Below, piece after piece: positions 19,238-29,097 of a DNA stretch of 64,000 nt (positions are counted from its first letter, which is position 1; every line of letters begins with the position of its first letter). The stretch spans positions 45,195-109,194 of the IMG/VR virus record IMGVR_UViG_3300028920_000044, one strand, 5' to 3'. The notes under the pieces were generated by a model. It saw only the letters and a program-made list of their open reading frames with translations. It did no database searches and was not told where the DNA came from. Made by a program: the position numbers and the translations under genes. Origin of the DNA: a virus.

Positions 19238-19423
19238 TTACGCTTTAAATTTTCTATTATCATCAGGGCTATCAGTATCAACAGGATTACTTTTAAACTT
19301 GTTAACACCACCCTTAATTAATTTTGCAAATCTGTCCCAAAGCGGTTGTGCCCATTTAGGTTGAGGAATGAAACACCATCCCAGCATGAGACCAACAAAT
19401 AATACAAATGCTAATTCGATCAT
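19238..19423 (-). CDS. Small single-pass membrane protein
   Basis: 61 residues. Residues 3-19 are hydrophobic (ELAFVLFVGLMLGWCFI), followed by a Trp/Pro/Lys-rich tail (QPKWAQPLWDRFAKLIKGG), giving an N-out or signal-anchor topology. The position after the fibre gene would suit a spanin or holin-like accessory, but no motif proves it. Confidence 0.55.
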   Translation of the reverse strand: MIELAFVLFVGLMLGWCFIPQPKWAQPLWDRFAKLIKGGVNKFKSNPVDTDSPDDNRKFKA

Positions 19424-19432
19424 TATACTCTC

Positions 19433-19906
19433 CTACAATGCGTTCTTAATTATCTTCGGCAGATTTATCCACCAAGGTTTAAATCTTCTTGGATTATCAT
19501 CATAAGAAAAATCTGATACTACTCCAATTCGATGCATACCTCTATTACCTATACCATATCCAGCATAATAACCTTTATTTCTATTTATGCTTGATACTAC
19601 TTTCTTTATTTGCATCTCATCACTATCTGGCATACGAAAAATGAAATATGTAGGAACAGACTTTCCATCAGTGAATCCTTGGCAACTAGCCCTACCTTCA
19701 ATTCCCTCTATATTGTCTAATTGATTCAATGCCGAAGTTGGAATAATTTTATCTACTTTAATTCCTTTCCAAACTGTTTTAGTATGTTCAGCACAATGTG
19801 GGAAAATAAAAGGTGAATCACCTTTATGCAATATACTATATGCAAACATAGGCGCATTCGTTTTTTGATCATGTCTAAATTCAAATAAATAAGATATAGA
19901 TATCAT
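19433..19906 (-). CDS. Tagged protein MISISYLFE, 157 residues, possible injected effector
   Basis: Strict L-F-E tag at residues 7-9. The remainder is a globular domain with conserved-looking aromatic and glycine motifs (YYAGYGIGNRGMHRIG) and single Cys/His residues, unlike the simple basic tagged proteins nearby. I do not recognise the fold; an enzyme carried in the capsid is possible. Confidence 0.6.
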   Translation of the reverse strand: MISISYLFEFRHDQKTNAPMFAYSILHKGDSPFIFPHCAEHTKTVWKGIKVDKIIPTSALNQLDNIEGIEGRASCQGFTDGKSVPTYFIFRMPDSDEMQIKKVVSSINRNKGYYAGYGIGNRGMHRIGVVSDFSYDDNPRRFKPWWINLPKIIKNAL

Positions 19907-19918
19907 TATAACATCCTA

Positions 19919-20521
19919 TTAAGCACCATATTGATTTGGTACTTGTCGTCCCATTTGAGTCCTATTTTTTAGCCGATCTTCTTCTTGAGGTCCTCTTCTA
20001 AGCAATCTATTGTCTTGATTCGTCACTCTAGGAACGTTTGCACTTCCAACACGAGGATCTGTTCCCATCGCTTTATACGCATCTGTTCGGCCAACACTTT
20101 CAGGTCTATTAGGTACAAATGGCACATTAGTTCTTGGAGCAACATTAGCCCCTGGTAAATTTTGGTTTCTTACTTCAGGAACATTAGATGGCGTACCAGA
20201 TCCACTATATCCTTGTCTATAACTACCTGCTGTTTCTTTAGCAGTGTCAACAACCTTTCTTGTACCTGCACCAACGGCAGTTGCTGTCTTTTGTAAAGCG
20301 GCATTCGGATCTTTAGCAGCATTTTTGATTGTTGTTATTGCTGGACTATCACCACGAATCATATTTCGGGCTTTCTCACCCAGTTTCTGACCCGTAGCCT
20401 CACCAGCAGCACCATATCCCATATCTTCACCACGTGAAGCAGCAAAGGCTAAAGCTCCACCACCTAAAGCAAGTTTACCCCAATTTCGTCTCAAAAACCC
20501 TTGCTCAGTTAACCTTATCAT
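19919..20521 (-). CDS. Basic Gly/Pro/Arg-rich protein, putative internal protein
   Basis: 200 residues from ATG 20521, six bases after AGAGGA; a start at 20539 lacks a site. Begins MIRLTEQGFLRRNWGKL, then a hydrophobic Gly/Ala stretch (LALGGGALAFAASRG), then long low-complexity Asn/Pro/Arg sequence. Such disordered basic proteins suit DNA association in the head. No family recognised. Confidence 0.6.
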   Translation of the reverse strand: MIRLTEQGFLRRNWGKLALGGGALAFAASRGEDMGYGAAGEATGQKLGEKARNMIRGDSPAITTIKNAAKDPNAALQKTATAVGAGTRKVVDTAKETAGSYRQGYSGSGTPSNVPEVRNQNLPGANVAPRTNVPFVPNRPESVGRTDAYKAMGTDPRVGSANVPRVTNQDNRLLRRGPQEEDRLKNRTQMGRQVPNQYGA

Positions 20522-20550
20522 TTTATTCCTCTTTAACATATAGTGTTAAT

Positions 20551-20667
20551 GAGCAATCAATAATCACAACCTGGAGAGGAGATTTGCACCTCCATGGGAG
20601 AGAATATTTTTTTAACAATTCTTGAATAATCCAATCAAACAATTTACCCTAGGATTATTGATTGCTC
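20551..20667. repeat. Perfect 15-bp inverted repeat enclosing 87 bases
   Basis: Arms gagcaatcaataatc (20551-20565) and gattattgattgctc (20653-20667) match exactly. Inside is a smaller stem (ggag ... ctcc on the minus strand) and a T7/A7 run. The element fills the 152-base gap between two tagged genes, so a transcript from either strand would form a closed multi-stem structure. It is not a recognisable tRNA. Confidence 0.6.
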
Positions 20668-20673
20668 AAACCT

Positions 20674-20940
20674 TTAAATCCGAGTCTTTGTAATTCTGGA
20701 TAAAGGAGTATTAACGTACTGATAAGCTACCTCAGGATTTGGAGGAGCAGCCTTAGGATCTATCTTTCCCTCTGTCTTTCCAGGTCCAGTTAACTTATTC
20801 TTCTTAATCTCCTGGTCAATTTTATCTCCCATAGGAGAATCATCTTTATAAACCTTCATATCAGTTTGGACGCCTTGCTTCAGCATAACATCGCCAGTTT
20901 GTACATCCTCCTCATATAAAGTACCGAGAATACTTAACAT
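20674..20940 (-). CDS. Tagged small protein MLSILGTLYE
   Basis: 88 residues. The L-Y-E at 8-10 meets the L-x-E rule. The rest is hydrophilic, Lys/Asp/Pro-rich and probably disordered. It lies two bases downstream of the large kinase gene and may be co-translated with it. Confidence 0.6.
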   Translation of the reverse strand: MLSILGTLYEEDVQTGDVMLKQGVQTDMKVYKDDSPMGDKIDQEIKKNKLTGPGKTEGKIDPKAAPPNPEVAYQYVNTPLSRITKTRI

Positions 20941-20942
20941 TG

Positions 20943-23900
20943 TTATTCCTCCTCATCTAATACTTTTCTAACTTGTTGAATTAATTCTCTCAATGTGTAA
21001 GGTTTATTAATGAAGCTTTTTGCTCCAGAACCAATTGCGTCGTTAATAGGACCATTAGCAGAATATCCGCTAGCCACAATGATTTTAGCAGTAGGTTCTT
21101 CAATAATAATTCTTTCTAATACTTCTGTTCCTCCTATATCAGGCATAATTAAATCTAGAATAACTAAATCAATTAATTCCTTATTATTATTATAAGTCTC
21201 CAACCCCGATATACCGTCACAAGCAGATAAGACTGTATAACCATACATTTCTAGAATCTTGGTCCCTACTTTCTTGATATCTTCTTCATCATCGATCATA
21301 AGGATAGTTTCTTTTCCACCTATAAGATCCTTAGTTAAATCTATGGATGTTTGTTTCATTTCTTCCCCATCACTAATAGGGATATACAATTTAAACTCTG
21401 TTCCTTCATTCAAATTACTATATACAGTTATATACCCACCATGACTTTGCATAATACCATACACAACGGCTAATCCTAAACCAGTTCCTTTACCTGGTTC
21501 TTTAGTAGTAAAGAAAGGTTCAAAAATTCGTTCTTGTACATCAAAACTCATTCCTTCACCAGAATCAACGATACATATTCTGATATAATTCCCTGGTGTA
21601 GCATCAGGATGTTTCTCACAGTAATATTCGTCTAATTCTACTACCTTCGTTGTGATCATTATATGGCCACCATGAGGCATAGCATCTTTGGCATTTATAC
21701 ATAGATTCGTTATTACTTGATTTAATTGAGTAGGGTCTGCCAAACCAAGTGGTAAATCTTCTTGAAGTTTTAACTTAATTTTTATCATAACTGGACCAGT
21801 TGCTGCACGATCGAGAAGCTTATGGGCTAATTTAATTTCTTCGTTAACATTAATAGATTGAAGTCTACTTTCTACTTGTCTACTAAATGTAAGCAATCGT
21901 TTAGCTAAATCTGCTCCTCGCATAGATGCAGTATACATCGCAGATAACTGGCTTTTGATATCTTCATGATCCTTCACCATAAGTAACTGTAAATTACCGC
22001 TTATGATTTGAACAATGTTGTTAAAGTCATGAGCAACACCACCAGCTAATGTCCCAACGGCTTCCATTTTAGAAGCTCTGCGTAATTGTCTTTCTTTTTC
22101 TAATAAAGCTTCTTGGGCTTTCTTCATACCAGAAATATCTTTAATTATTGAAAGAATATGATCCTCGCCACCTATCTTAATTACACTTGAAGAAACTAAA
22201 GCAGATTTTGAAACACCATCTTTTCCTCTCAACATGGCTTCCATACTATCAACATATCCTCGTTCTCCAAGACTTTCATAGAACTTATCTCTATCTTCTT
22301 GATCTGACCACATCTCTAATTCGATTACATCTTTTCCTATAGCTTCTTCTCTAGTGTATCCTGATTCTTTTGTGAATCCTTGATTAACATCAACTATAAT
22401 ACCACTATTAGCTTTAAGAAGGATTATTGGATCAGGACTTGTTGTAAATGCTAATCTAAATTTCTCTTCACTTTCTTCAAGAGATTTCGTCGCGTTATAG
22501 CTATAAGTAATATCTTCAAATGCAATAGCAATACGATCTCCAGGTAAACAAAATGCTTTTATTCTATAAACACCGTCAAGATGGTCAGAATGATATATAT
22601 AACCTTCATTCTCATACGGACCATTCTTTAAAACGCAAGAATTATAAAGCGCATTCTTTAAATCTCCTCCACCTGGCCATATTTCGTCAAAAGATTTACC
22701 TTGATTACTACCAATATCTATTCTTGTGATTAATTCAGCAGCAGGATTACCATCAATAAGTATCATTTCTAAGTTCTTGCATTCATAAATAAAAATACCC
22801 GATGGTACCGTCTCAAATATTTGAGATGCTGTCTGTAATTCATATTCTGCTTTAACCCGTGAAGTAATATCTTGACCAAGTGAAATAACACCTACTAACT
22901 CACCTTTATCATTATGAAGAATTGTGTTATTCCATTCGCAAGTTATAACATCTCCGGATTTAGTAAGATTATCATTCACAATATGGATCGGTAATGTTTT
23001 ATTTAATAAACTTTCAACAACATCTAAAAGTTGTAAACGCTCATGCTTTGGAATTAAGAAATCAAAGATATTGTTCCCAATTACTTCTTCTTTCGACCAT
23101 CCAAAGATTTTTTCTGCATGATCATTCCATTCTTTTATGTGAGTGTGTTCATCCCAAAATATAATAGCGAGAGGAGCAGTCTCGAAAAGAGTTCTATATC
23201 GCTCTTCACTTTCTCGTATAAGATATTGTGATTGTTTACGACCTAACGCAATACCGATACTCGCTCCAAGTCCTTCAAAAAACTCAATCATATCCAGAGT
23301 AAACATATTCCTTCGACGATCATTTAATTGTAGTAACCCTATATTTATTCCTTCTGGAGAAACTAATGGAATAAGACCAACTGACATATATCCTTCTGCA
23401 TTACACCTGTTACGAGTTTTAAGTTTGACACCTGTCGGTACACCATCGTCTTTTAATAATTCAACTGTGTTATTTGTCCAGAAACTACCACCAATTGTAA
23501 AGTGGGGTAGGTTAGAATCTGTCTCTCCGCAAATAATCATACCACACATACAATCTAAACAAGCTGTACCGTCCGAATGCCTGATTACATTACCTACTTC
23601 GTCCCGTGAACATATATGGGTTTCTTTTTGAACAAAGTCTTCATCAAATCCTTCAGTTACATAATAAGGATATTCATCATTATCTTGTAATCTAATAGCA
23701 ACAGCATCTAACCTAGTAAACCTTTTAATAAGAGTTAAAATCTTCTTAATAGTTAATTCAGCTTCAAATTCAGAATTAAGAATATCTAAGACATTTGAAG
23801 ATAACTCCTGTCTTTCCCGATAACGTACTACATCTGATATGTCAGAGACTATTCCCACAAATCCAATTACCTCATTGTTTTTATCTCGTTTATAATTCCA

Positions 23901-26021
23901 ATCAACTTGAACATCAAAAGTTCTTCCACCTTTAGTGATATTCTTACCTTGATAAGTCTTAGGATCTGGTTGATCTATTGGTAAACTTCTAAACATATCT
24001 TTAAGTTCGTCTTTATTTTTGTCGCCCACAAACTCCCATATGTAATGCCCTAATACTTCGTCTTTAGACATTCTCATCATTTTTATATAAGCGCTATTAA
24101 CATAAATAAGTTTACCATTAATATCTAATTCTTCAATACCGTATGGACTTGTTTCTACTAATACACGATATTTTTTCTCACTTTCAATCAAAGCTTTTTC
24201 CGCCAACTTACGATCTGTTACATTAATAAGTATCCCATCTATAACATCGTGTTCTTCGTTATATCGGGCAGACACTTCAAGAGCAACATCCGATCCATCC
24301 TTTTTAGTTCCTTTAATAGGAAGATTATCGATTCTTTTTACTTCTCTTAAATGATCTATAACGTTATTAATCTGTGTTTGATCAGTATATTTCCCCCAAC
24401 CGGTAAATTTATCAAAGAGATCTGTAGAATCATCATATCCAAGCATTTTTATATGAGCAGGATTAGCTTCTATTGTTTTACCGGTGCTGATTTGTATTTG
24501 AAACATACCTACCATGGACGTTTCATATATAGTTCTGTATTTTCTTTCACTATCTTCAATAATTTTTCGTTGAGCTAATCTATTTGTTATATCTCTAGCA
24601 AATGCAACTATATATTCAACTTTATCAAATACAACATAAGTAGCAGATATTTCGACAGGTATTTTACTACTATCTTCTCTTTTATGTGTATGTTCGAAAA
24701 TCAACCAACCTTTAGTTCTCATTTGGATGAAATGTTCTTTCCATTCCTTCTTTCCAAAATCACTAAAATGAATATCCCATACATTCTTTTTCATCAATTG
24801 GTCTTTAGTATATCCTAATTGACTACATGCAGTTTGATTCACATATACAAATCTTCCATTTTTATTTAACCAAAAAGCAGCATCTTTCATAGCGTGTACA
24901 GCAAATTTAGTGAATTTAAGAAGCTTCTCAACTTTTAATCGAGCAAGTCGTTGGGTAATAAAAGCAACAATAATAAAGAACTGTATTACTATTATTGTGA
25001 TACTTGGCCAAAAATATTTCTTATATTTATCATAAAATGATATTGGAGCATTTATTATAACACTGTCAACTGGTAATCTTTGTAAGTCTATATTACGATT
25101 CATTAAAACATTATAATCAAACATTGGGGTGTTTGGACTTTTAATTACAACGGGAATTGAATTAATATCGATTCCTGATAACACTTTAACTGCCATGTTA
25201 GCAGCAATCTCCCCCTGTTTAAATCCATTTATAACATATCCTCCAATTATCTCATTACTAACACCAACTTCAAAATCACAAACGGTATACATTGAAATAT
25301 CAGGCCTTAATTTTTTAACCATGCTCGTTACTTGTCTTAATGATAATATCTTACCATCAATAGAATGACTAAATAGATATTTAATTATTGCAGATCTAAC
25401 AGGCAACGACAATATCCATTTTTTAATCCCATCAATTGTCCATGTATGGATCCATGAAACATAACCGTCGAGATCGGAATTATTATCAAATATATCCTTA
25501 ATTACTGAGTTGTCCGGTAGTCGAGTATCAATAACTACACCAATATGAGTAACATCTGGTTGTAACTGGTTAATCACATATATAGTTTTTGTCAGATCAA
25601 ATTCTTCCATAACTCCAGTTACGTCTTTTACTTCTACAATATTAAACAATGGATTAATACCACAAAAAATAATAGGAGTAGATATATCTACATATGCTTC
25701 CTCACGATGATTTAATGCAAACTCTAATGCATTATTATCGGACACAATAATGAGATCAAATTTCTTGTTTTTATGTTTAATATCAACGACTTCATGAAGC
25801 AACGTTCTTATTTCATCATAATTATTTCTTTTTGTGTCTAAATATTCTATGTGTTCTATATGATGCTCATTGGCATCTAAAACACTATCAATACCCTCCT
25901 GAATCCTATCTGTCCAAGCAAATCCTTGATGGTAAGAGTGAATAATTAATATCTCACCAGCGTTTGCTGCCGAACATAAAAGGGCAAATGCGCACATTAG
26001 TAAGATTGTTTTTAGCTTCAA
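20943..26021 (-). CDS. Hybrid sensor histidine kinase, multi-PAS
   Basis: 1692 residues. Order: signal peptide (1-21), periplasmic ABC-substrate-binding-like sensor (23-325), membrane segment (about 339-358), three PAS domains (370-735), a GAF-like domain (745-930) containing CLDCMCGMIICGE, three more PAS domains (935-1305), HisKA with phospho-His1331 in GGVAHDFNN, HATPase with N-box NLCINAKDAM, DSGEGM and GKGTGLGL, and a C-terminal receiver with Asp1623 and Lys1673. All catalytic residues seem intact. It should phosphorylate its own receiver and perhaps the 26035 protein in the host inner membrane. A kinase this size in a run of virion genes is exceptional; acquired from a bacterium, probably. 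Confidence 0.92.
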   Translation of the reverse strand: MKLKTILLMCAFALLCSAANAGEILIIHSYHQGFAWTDRIQEGIDSVLDANEHHIEHIEYLDTKRNNYDEIRTLLHEVVDIKHKNKKFDLIIVSDNNALEFALNHREEAYVDISTPIIFCGINPLFNIVEVKDVTGVMEEFDLTKTIYVINQLQPDVTHIGVVIDTRLPDNSVIKDIFDNNSDLDGYVSWIHTWTIDGIKKWILSLPVRSAIIKYLFSHSIDGKILSLRQVTSMVKKLRPDISMYTVCDFEVGVSNEIIGGYVINGFKQGEIAANMAVKVLSGIDINSIPVVIKSPNTPMFDYNVLMNRNIDLQRLPVDSVIINAPISFYDKYKKYFWPSITIIVIQFFIIVAFITQRLARLKVEKLLKFTKFAVHAMKDAAFWLNKNGRFVYVNQTACSQLGYTKDQLMKKNVWDIHFSDFGKKEWKEHFIQMRTKGWLIFEHTHKREDSSKIPVEISATYVVFDKVEYIVAFARDITNRLAQRKIIEDSERKYRTIYETSMVGMFQIQISTGKTIEANPAHIKMLGYDDSTDLFDKFTGWGKYTDQTQINNVIDHLREVKRIDNLPIKGTKKDGSDVALEVSARYNEEHDVIDGILINVTDRKLAEKALIESEKKYRVLVETSPYGIEELDINGKLIYVNSAYIKMMRMSKDEVLGHYIWEFVGDKNKDELKDMFRSLPIDQPDPKTYQGKNITKGGRTFDVQVDWNYKRDKNNEVIGFVGIVSDISDVVRYRERQELSSNVLDILNSEFEAELTIKKILTLIKRFTRLDAVAIRLQDNDEYPYYVTEGFDEDFVQKETHICSRDEVGNVIRHSDGTACLDCMCGMIICGETDSNLPHFTIGGSFWTNNTVELLKDDGVPTGVKLKTRNRCNAEGYMSVGLIPLVSPEGINIGLLQLNDRRRNMFTLDMIEFFEGLGASIGIALGRKQSQYLIRESEERYRTLFETAPLAIIFWDEHTHIKEWNDHAEKIFGWSKEEVIGNNIFDFLIPKHERLQLLDVVESLLNKTLPIHIVNDNLTKSGDVITCEWNNTILHNDKGELVGVISLGQDITSRVKAEYELQTASQIFETVPSGIFIYECKNLEMILIDGNPAAELITRIDIGSNQGKSFDEIWPGGGDLKNALYNSCVLKNGPYENEGYIYHSDHLDGVYRIKAFCLPGDRIAIAFEDITYSYNATKSLEESEEKFRLAFTTSPDPIILLKANSGIIVDVNQGFTKESGYTREEAIGKDVIELEMWSDQEDRDKFYESLGERGYVDSMEAMLRGKDGVSKSALVSSSVIKIGGEDHILSIIKDISGMKKAQEALLEKERQLRRASKMEAVGTLAGGVAHDFNNIVQIISGNLQLLMVKDHEDIKSQLSAMYTASMRGADLAKRLLTFSRQVESRLQSINVNEEIKLAHKLLDRAATGPVMIKIKLKLQEDLPLGLADPTQLNQVITNLCINAKDAMPHGGHIMITTKVVELDEYYCEKHPDATPGNYIRICIVDSGEGMSFDVQERIFEPFFTTKEPGKGTGLGLAVVYGIMQSHGGYITVYSNLNEGTEFKLYIPISDGEEMKQTSIDLTKDLIGGKETILMIDDEEDIKKVGTKILEMYGYTVLSACDGISGLETYNNNKELIDLVILDLIMPDIGGTEVLERIIIEEPTAKIIVASGYSANGPINDAIGSGAKSFINKPYTLRELIQQVRKVLDEEE

Positions 26022-26034
26022 ATAACACCTCCGA

Positions 26035-26403
26035 TTATTCGTCGAGTACTTCTCTAACGACTGTTTCTAACTCTTTTATATCTACTGGTTTCTGAACTAA
26101 TCTTTTTGCACCTAAACTCGAACCATCCTCATTAGATGAAGTAATATAACCACTTAAAACTATAACCTTCACTTCTGGATTTATCTGTGTTAGCAGCACA
26201 ATAGCATCTTCTCCTTCAATATCAGGTAAACGCAAATCCATAAGTATTAAATCGATGTTACTATAATTTTGTTCATAATATGATTTAGCAGATGTAAATT
26301 CATAAAAACAAACAGTTTTATAATTATACTTTCCTAACATCTGGGCCAATATATCACAAATAGGCTTTTCATCATCCAATATTAATATTGATTCTTTAGA
26401 CAA
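26035..26403 (-). CDS. Stand-alone response regulator receiver
   Basis: 122 residues, a complete REC fold and nothing else: acidic pair Asp10/Asp11, phospho-acceptor Asp56 in LILMDLRLPD, Ser84, and Lys105 in QKP. Thirteen bases upstream of the hybrid kinase, so likely its partner or a phosphate sink. With no output domain it would act by protein contact. Confidence 0.9.
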   Translation of the reverse strand: MSKESILILDDEKPICDILAQMLGKYNYKTVCFYEFTSAKSYYEQNYSNIDLILMDLRLPDIEGEDAIVLLTQINPEVKVIVLSGYITSSNEDGSSLGAKRLVQKPVDIKELETVVREVLDE

Positions 26404-26416
26404 ATCTAGATCCTCC

Positions 26417-27295
26417 TTAGAATAACGCTTCCAGTTTATCCTTTAATGTGAATCCTTTTAATGGATTTGGCGATCTAGGGATAGTTGGAATATCTGGTAC
26501 TTTGGGTAATTTATCAAAGTTGGTAATCTCATCAGCAAGCTTATTTTCTAATTTTGTTTTTTCTTCTAACAGTGACCCCATGTTAGTCTTCATTTTAGGG
26601 GTAACTCCAGGTACACCAGCGAATGGACCTATCTCAAACTCAGGTTCGCCAGTGATTTTTAATCCAGCTTTCGCAAGTTCACCTTCTATATCTACTACTG
26701 TCGGTAATTTACTTTGATCGACATTAGGACATCCTTGTAAACAATTAATCAGATTTAATATTTCATCAAGCAAATCTAAAGGAAGCATATCTTTTAACCA
26801 AGACAAAGCATCCATTAATGCTTTTTCGATAGGATCTAATATTGCATCAAGAGCTTTAGCAATCAATCCCAGAATAGCATCAAGTAATCTACTTGCTAAG
26901 TCTTTTATACCAGATAGATCGATTCCGCCTTTTCCTGGAAACCCAAAGTCAAATCCGCCTCCCAAACAATCAGCAAGATTCTGTAATGTGACATCGGATC
27001 CTTCTACTATTTCCCCATTTAATACCTTATCAATCATACCTTTAGCAGCATCTTTCATTCCATCCGATGCATTATTAGCACCATTTTTAGCATCATCAGG
27101 ATCTGACAAACCCAGATCACCTAATCCTGCAAGTTCAAGCAATTTTCTTTTAGCGTCTTCAAGAGCTCCACCTTTAGCTCTATCTAGAATGTTTTTTAAC
27201 TGTCTTTGTTTTTGACCTAATATATCATTCGCAGTCCTACAAGCTCCTTCGCTTGTAAGTTGTGGAACACCACCTATTAATTCTAAGTCAGGCAT
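26417..27295 (-). CDS. Probable baseplate-region structural protein
   Basis: 292 residues from ATG 27295, eight bases after AAAGG. Long Leu/Ile/Asp-rich amphipathic helices (LLDAILGLIAKALDAILDPI) and Pro-rich C-terminal turns (VPDIPTIPRSPNPLKG). No enzyme motif. It is adjacent to the gp5-like hub gene, which suggests a tail or baseplate role. Confidence 0.6.
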   Translation of the reverse strand: MPDLELIGGVPQLTSEGACRTANDILGQKQRQLKNILDRAKGGALEDAKRKLLELAGLGDLGLSDPDDAKNGANNASDGMKDAAKGMIDKVLNGEIVEGSDVTLQNLADCLGGGFDFGFPGKGGIDLSGIKDLASRLLDAILGLIAKALDAILDPIEKALMDALSWLKDMLPLDLLDEILNLINCLQGCPNVDQSKLPTVVDIEGELAKAGLKITGEPEFEIGPFAGVPGVTPKMKTNMGSLLEEKTKLENKLADEITNFDKLPKVPDIPTIPRSPNPLKGFTLKDKLEALF

Positions 27296-27306
27296 AATAT
27301 TCACCT

Positions 27307-27537
27307 TTAATCATCGTCATATCCCGGTTCACCAATGTTTTTGACTGTGTCTACATCATCCCCAAATTTAGCAATAGCGTCCATCTTTGCTTTTTTAGTT
27401 AGTTTCATATGTATATCAATCATAGTTTTCAATGGGTCATCTGCTTTTTCAAGTACACTTGCTAAAGGAAGACGGTAAACTATCTTTTCAGGCTTTTTGC
27501 CTGAATTAAATGTTATTTCGTAAACTATTTCATCCAT
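27307..27537 (-). CDS. Small acidic protein next to baseplate hub, unknown
   Basis: 76 residues, beta-rich start (YEITFNSGKKPEKIVYRLPL) and an acidic tail. Overlaps the hub gene by eight bases, so coupled in translation. Could be a hub-assembly partner; no family recognised. Confidence 0.6.
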   Translation of the reverse strand: MDEIVYEITFNSGKKPEKIVYRLPLASVLEKADDPLKTMIDIHMKLTKKAKMDAIAKFGDDVDTVKNIGEPGYDDD

Positions 27538-28624
27538 TTACACTACCATAGCCCCCGTCAGGTTTTGTAACATCGTCACATTTCTTACCTACTGCGGTAT
27601 CACTATCATATTCTTCCGTTTCTTTTGGACCTAAATCAATTACTTCTGTTTTAGGTTGAGCATCTTCGGCAACTTTTGAGACCTTTGCTTGTTTCTTATT
27701 CGCTAATCCACTTTGTATATTAACACCACCAGCACCATCTATATTCACAGAACTATCACTATAAATATTACATGTTCCTGTAACAGAAATATTACAATCT
27801 CCGTCAACTTCAAGAGTCATATCGTCTACAACAGATATATCATAACTACCTTCTATATTATCAATTTTATCACCAACAGTTGTAAGATGATGCTCTCCAT
27901 GAACATTTTCTTTACGATCCTTATAAACGATTTTATCTTCATTTTGAACAACATTAACTGTTCTATTACCACCAACTGCTAGATCTTCATTTTCTGCAAT
28001 ATTAGCTTTTCTATTCTTCTTAACGAGAAGACTTTTATCTCCATCAATCTGTTTATTATCATCAAGTTTTATACGAACACGACGATTGTCCCTAGTCCAA
28101 ATATGAATGCCTGATTCATCTATTCGATAGACTGTTCTTCGTTCTGGACTCTCATCACGATTATATACTAAATAAATAGTGTTTGGCTCTTTTTCAGTCT
28201 CTTCATTAACATAGAATATGTTAAATTTTTTTGGTGTCTTAAATATAATATATTGTTCGTCCCTATCTAGAACTGCAGGTTTAACTGTTCTTCCATCTTG
28301 AGCTTCATTATCGGTATTATCATCAGCATCAGAAATTATACGATTAATGTACCCAGAACTATAATCATTACTATAAAATTTGACTATTACTTTGGTACCT
28401 GCATGTAAAGGATAATAGCTGCCATATTCCCCATTGTCTGATGGTGTGATCCTCCAAGCATGAACTTGGTTCTTACACCATATTCCTTTATCTTCAGTAA
28501 GATGTTGCATTATCTCAGGCAAGTGAACTTTATAACGACCCATTTGTCTAGGGTCTGGTTCGCCTAAAATAGTACCAATAAATTCTTTCTCAATGAGGGA
28601 TTCTAAAATATCTAATTCGCTCAT
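27530..28624 (-). CDS. Baseplate central spike/hub, gp5/VgrG-like
   Basis: 364 residues from ATG 28624 (AAGGAT upstream). N-terminal OB-fold phrase FIGTILGEPDPRQMGRYKVH with later HAGTKVIVKFYSNDYSSGYI, as in gp5/VgrG hubs. From about residue 170 onward the sequence shows short V-x-V-x-G-D/N repeats ending in GAGGVNIQSG, the triple beta-helix needle. In the family it pierces the outer membrane when the sheath contracts. There is no inserted lysozyme domain, unlike T4 gp5. Confidence 0.8.
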   Translation of the reverse strand: MSELDILESLIEKEFIGTILGEPDPRQMGRYKVHLPEIMQHLTEDKGIWCKNQVHAWRITPSDNGEYGSYYPLHAGTKVIVKFYSNDYSSGYINRIISDADDNTDNEAQDGRTVKPAVLDRDEQYIIFKTPKKFNIFYVNEETEKEPNTIYLVYNRDESPERRTVYRIDESGIHIWTRDNRRVRIKLDDNKQIDGDKSLLVKKNRKANIAENEDLAVGGNRTVNVVQNEDKIVYKDRKENVHGEHHLTTVGDKIDNIEGSYDISVVDDMTLEVDGDCNISVTGTCNIYSDSSVNIDGAGGVNIQSGLANKKQAKVSKVAEDAQPKTEVIDLGPKETEEYDSDTAVGKKCDDVTKPDGGYGSVNG

Positions 28625-28628
28625 AGTA

Positions 28629-28967
28629 TTATCCTTCGTATGCACCTAATTCTTTTAATATCTCATTAACCTTTTCAGCGATAACATCTTCATACTGTAT
28701 ACCAATCTGATAATCTCCTCCGGCACCACCTGCAGTTACAGGTACCTTCTGACACCACACTACTTTAGCTGCAAACAAGTGATGTGTGCCTTCAAGTGAA
28801 AACTGTATCATATCATCCACTTGAAATAATTGATCGACCATCAATGACATACCTCCATGGCATATATTTGAACTTTTAGCCACTCTTATAGACGTGCCAT
28901 CTCCAAAAACATATGTCACATCAATAGCATACTGATATCGATCAACTTCTCTTCTATCATCACTCAT
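28629..28967 (-). CDS. PilZ-like c-di-GMP-binding protein
   Basis: 112 residues from ATG 28967 with AGGAG upstream. DRREVDRYQY followed by SSNICHGGMSL fits the RxxxR and (D/N)xSxxG arrangement, but the Ser is replaced by Cys and the first motif is loose, so ligand binding is less certain than in its relatives at 43790, 47992, 51117 and 52317. Its last bases hold the ribosome site of the hub gene. Confidence 0.6.
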   Translation of the reverse strand: MSDDRREVDRYQYAIDVTYVFGDGTSIRVAKSSNICHGGMSLMVDQLFQVDDMIQFSLEGTHHLFAAKVVWCQKVPVTAGGAGGDYQIGIQYEDVIAEKVNEILKELGAYEG

Positions 28968-29097
28968 GAAATATTCTCCTAATATGATCAAAGAGTTCGA
29001 TGTCAATCCATCCAAAATCATTTGCCACAAGTAATAACATGATTACTATACTAATAATTAAAACACTTGATACTACTTGATAAGTGGTTTGCTTCAT
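28960..29097 (-). CDS. Small membrane protein, 45 residues
   Basis: ATG at 29097 overlaps the stop of the 29094 gene (ATGA), has GAGGG upstream, and reads to TGA at 28960, overlapping the PilZ gene start by eight bases. One membrane segment (VVSSVLIISIVIMLLLVA) and an acidic/amphipathic tail ending HIRRIFHE. Similar in layout to the small gene at 31512. Confidence 0.6.
   Translation of the reverse strand: MKQTTYQVVSSVLIISIVIMLLLVANDFGWIDIELFDHIRRIFHE

Noticed and set aside
20551-20667. A tRNA (a GGAG-GTGCAAAT-CTCC strip resembles a T arm)
   Set aside because: The T stem is only four pairs with an eight-base loop, and no acceptor or anticodon arm can be built around it.
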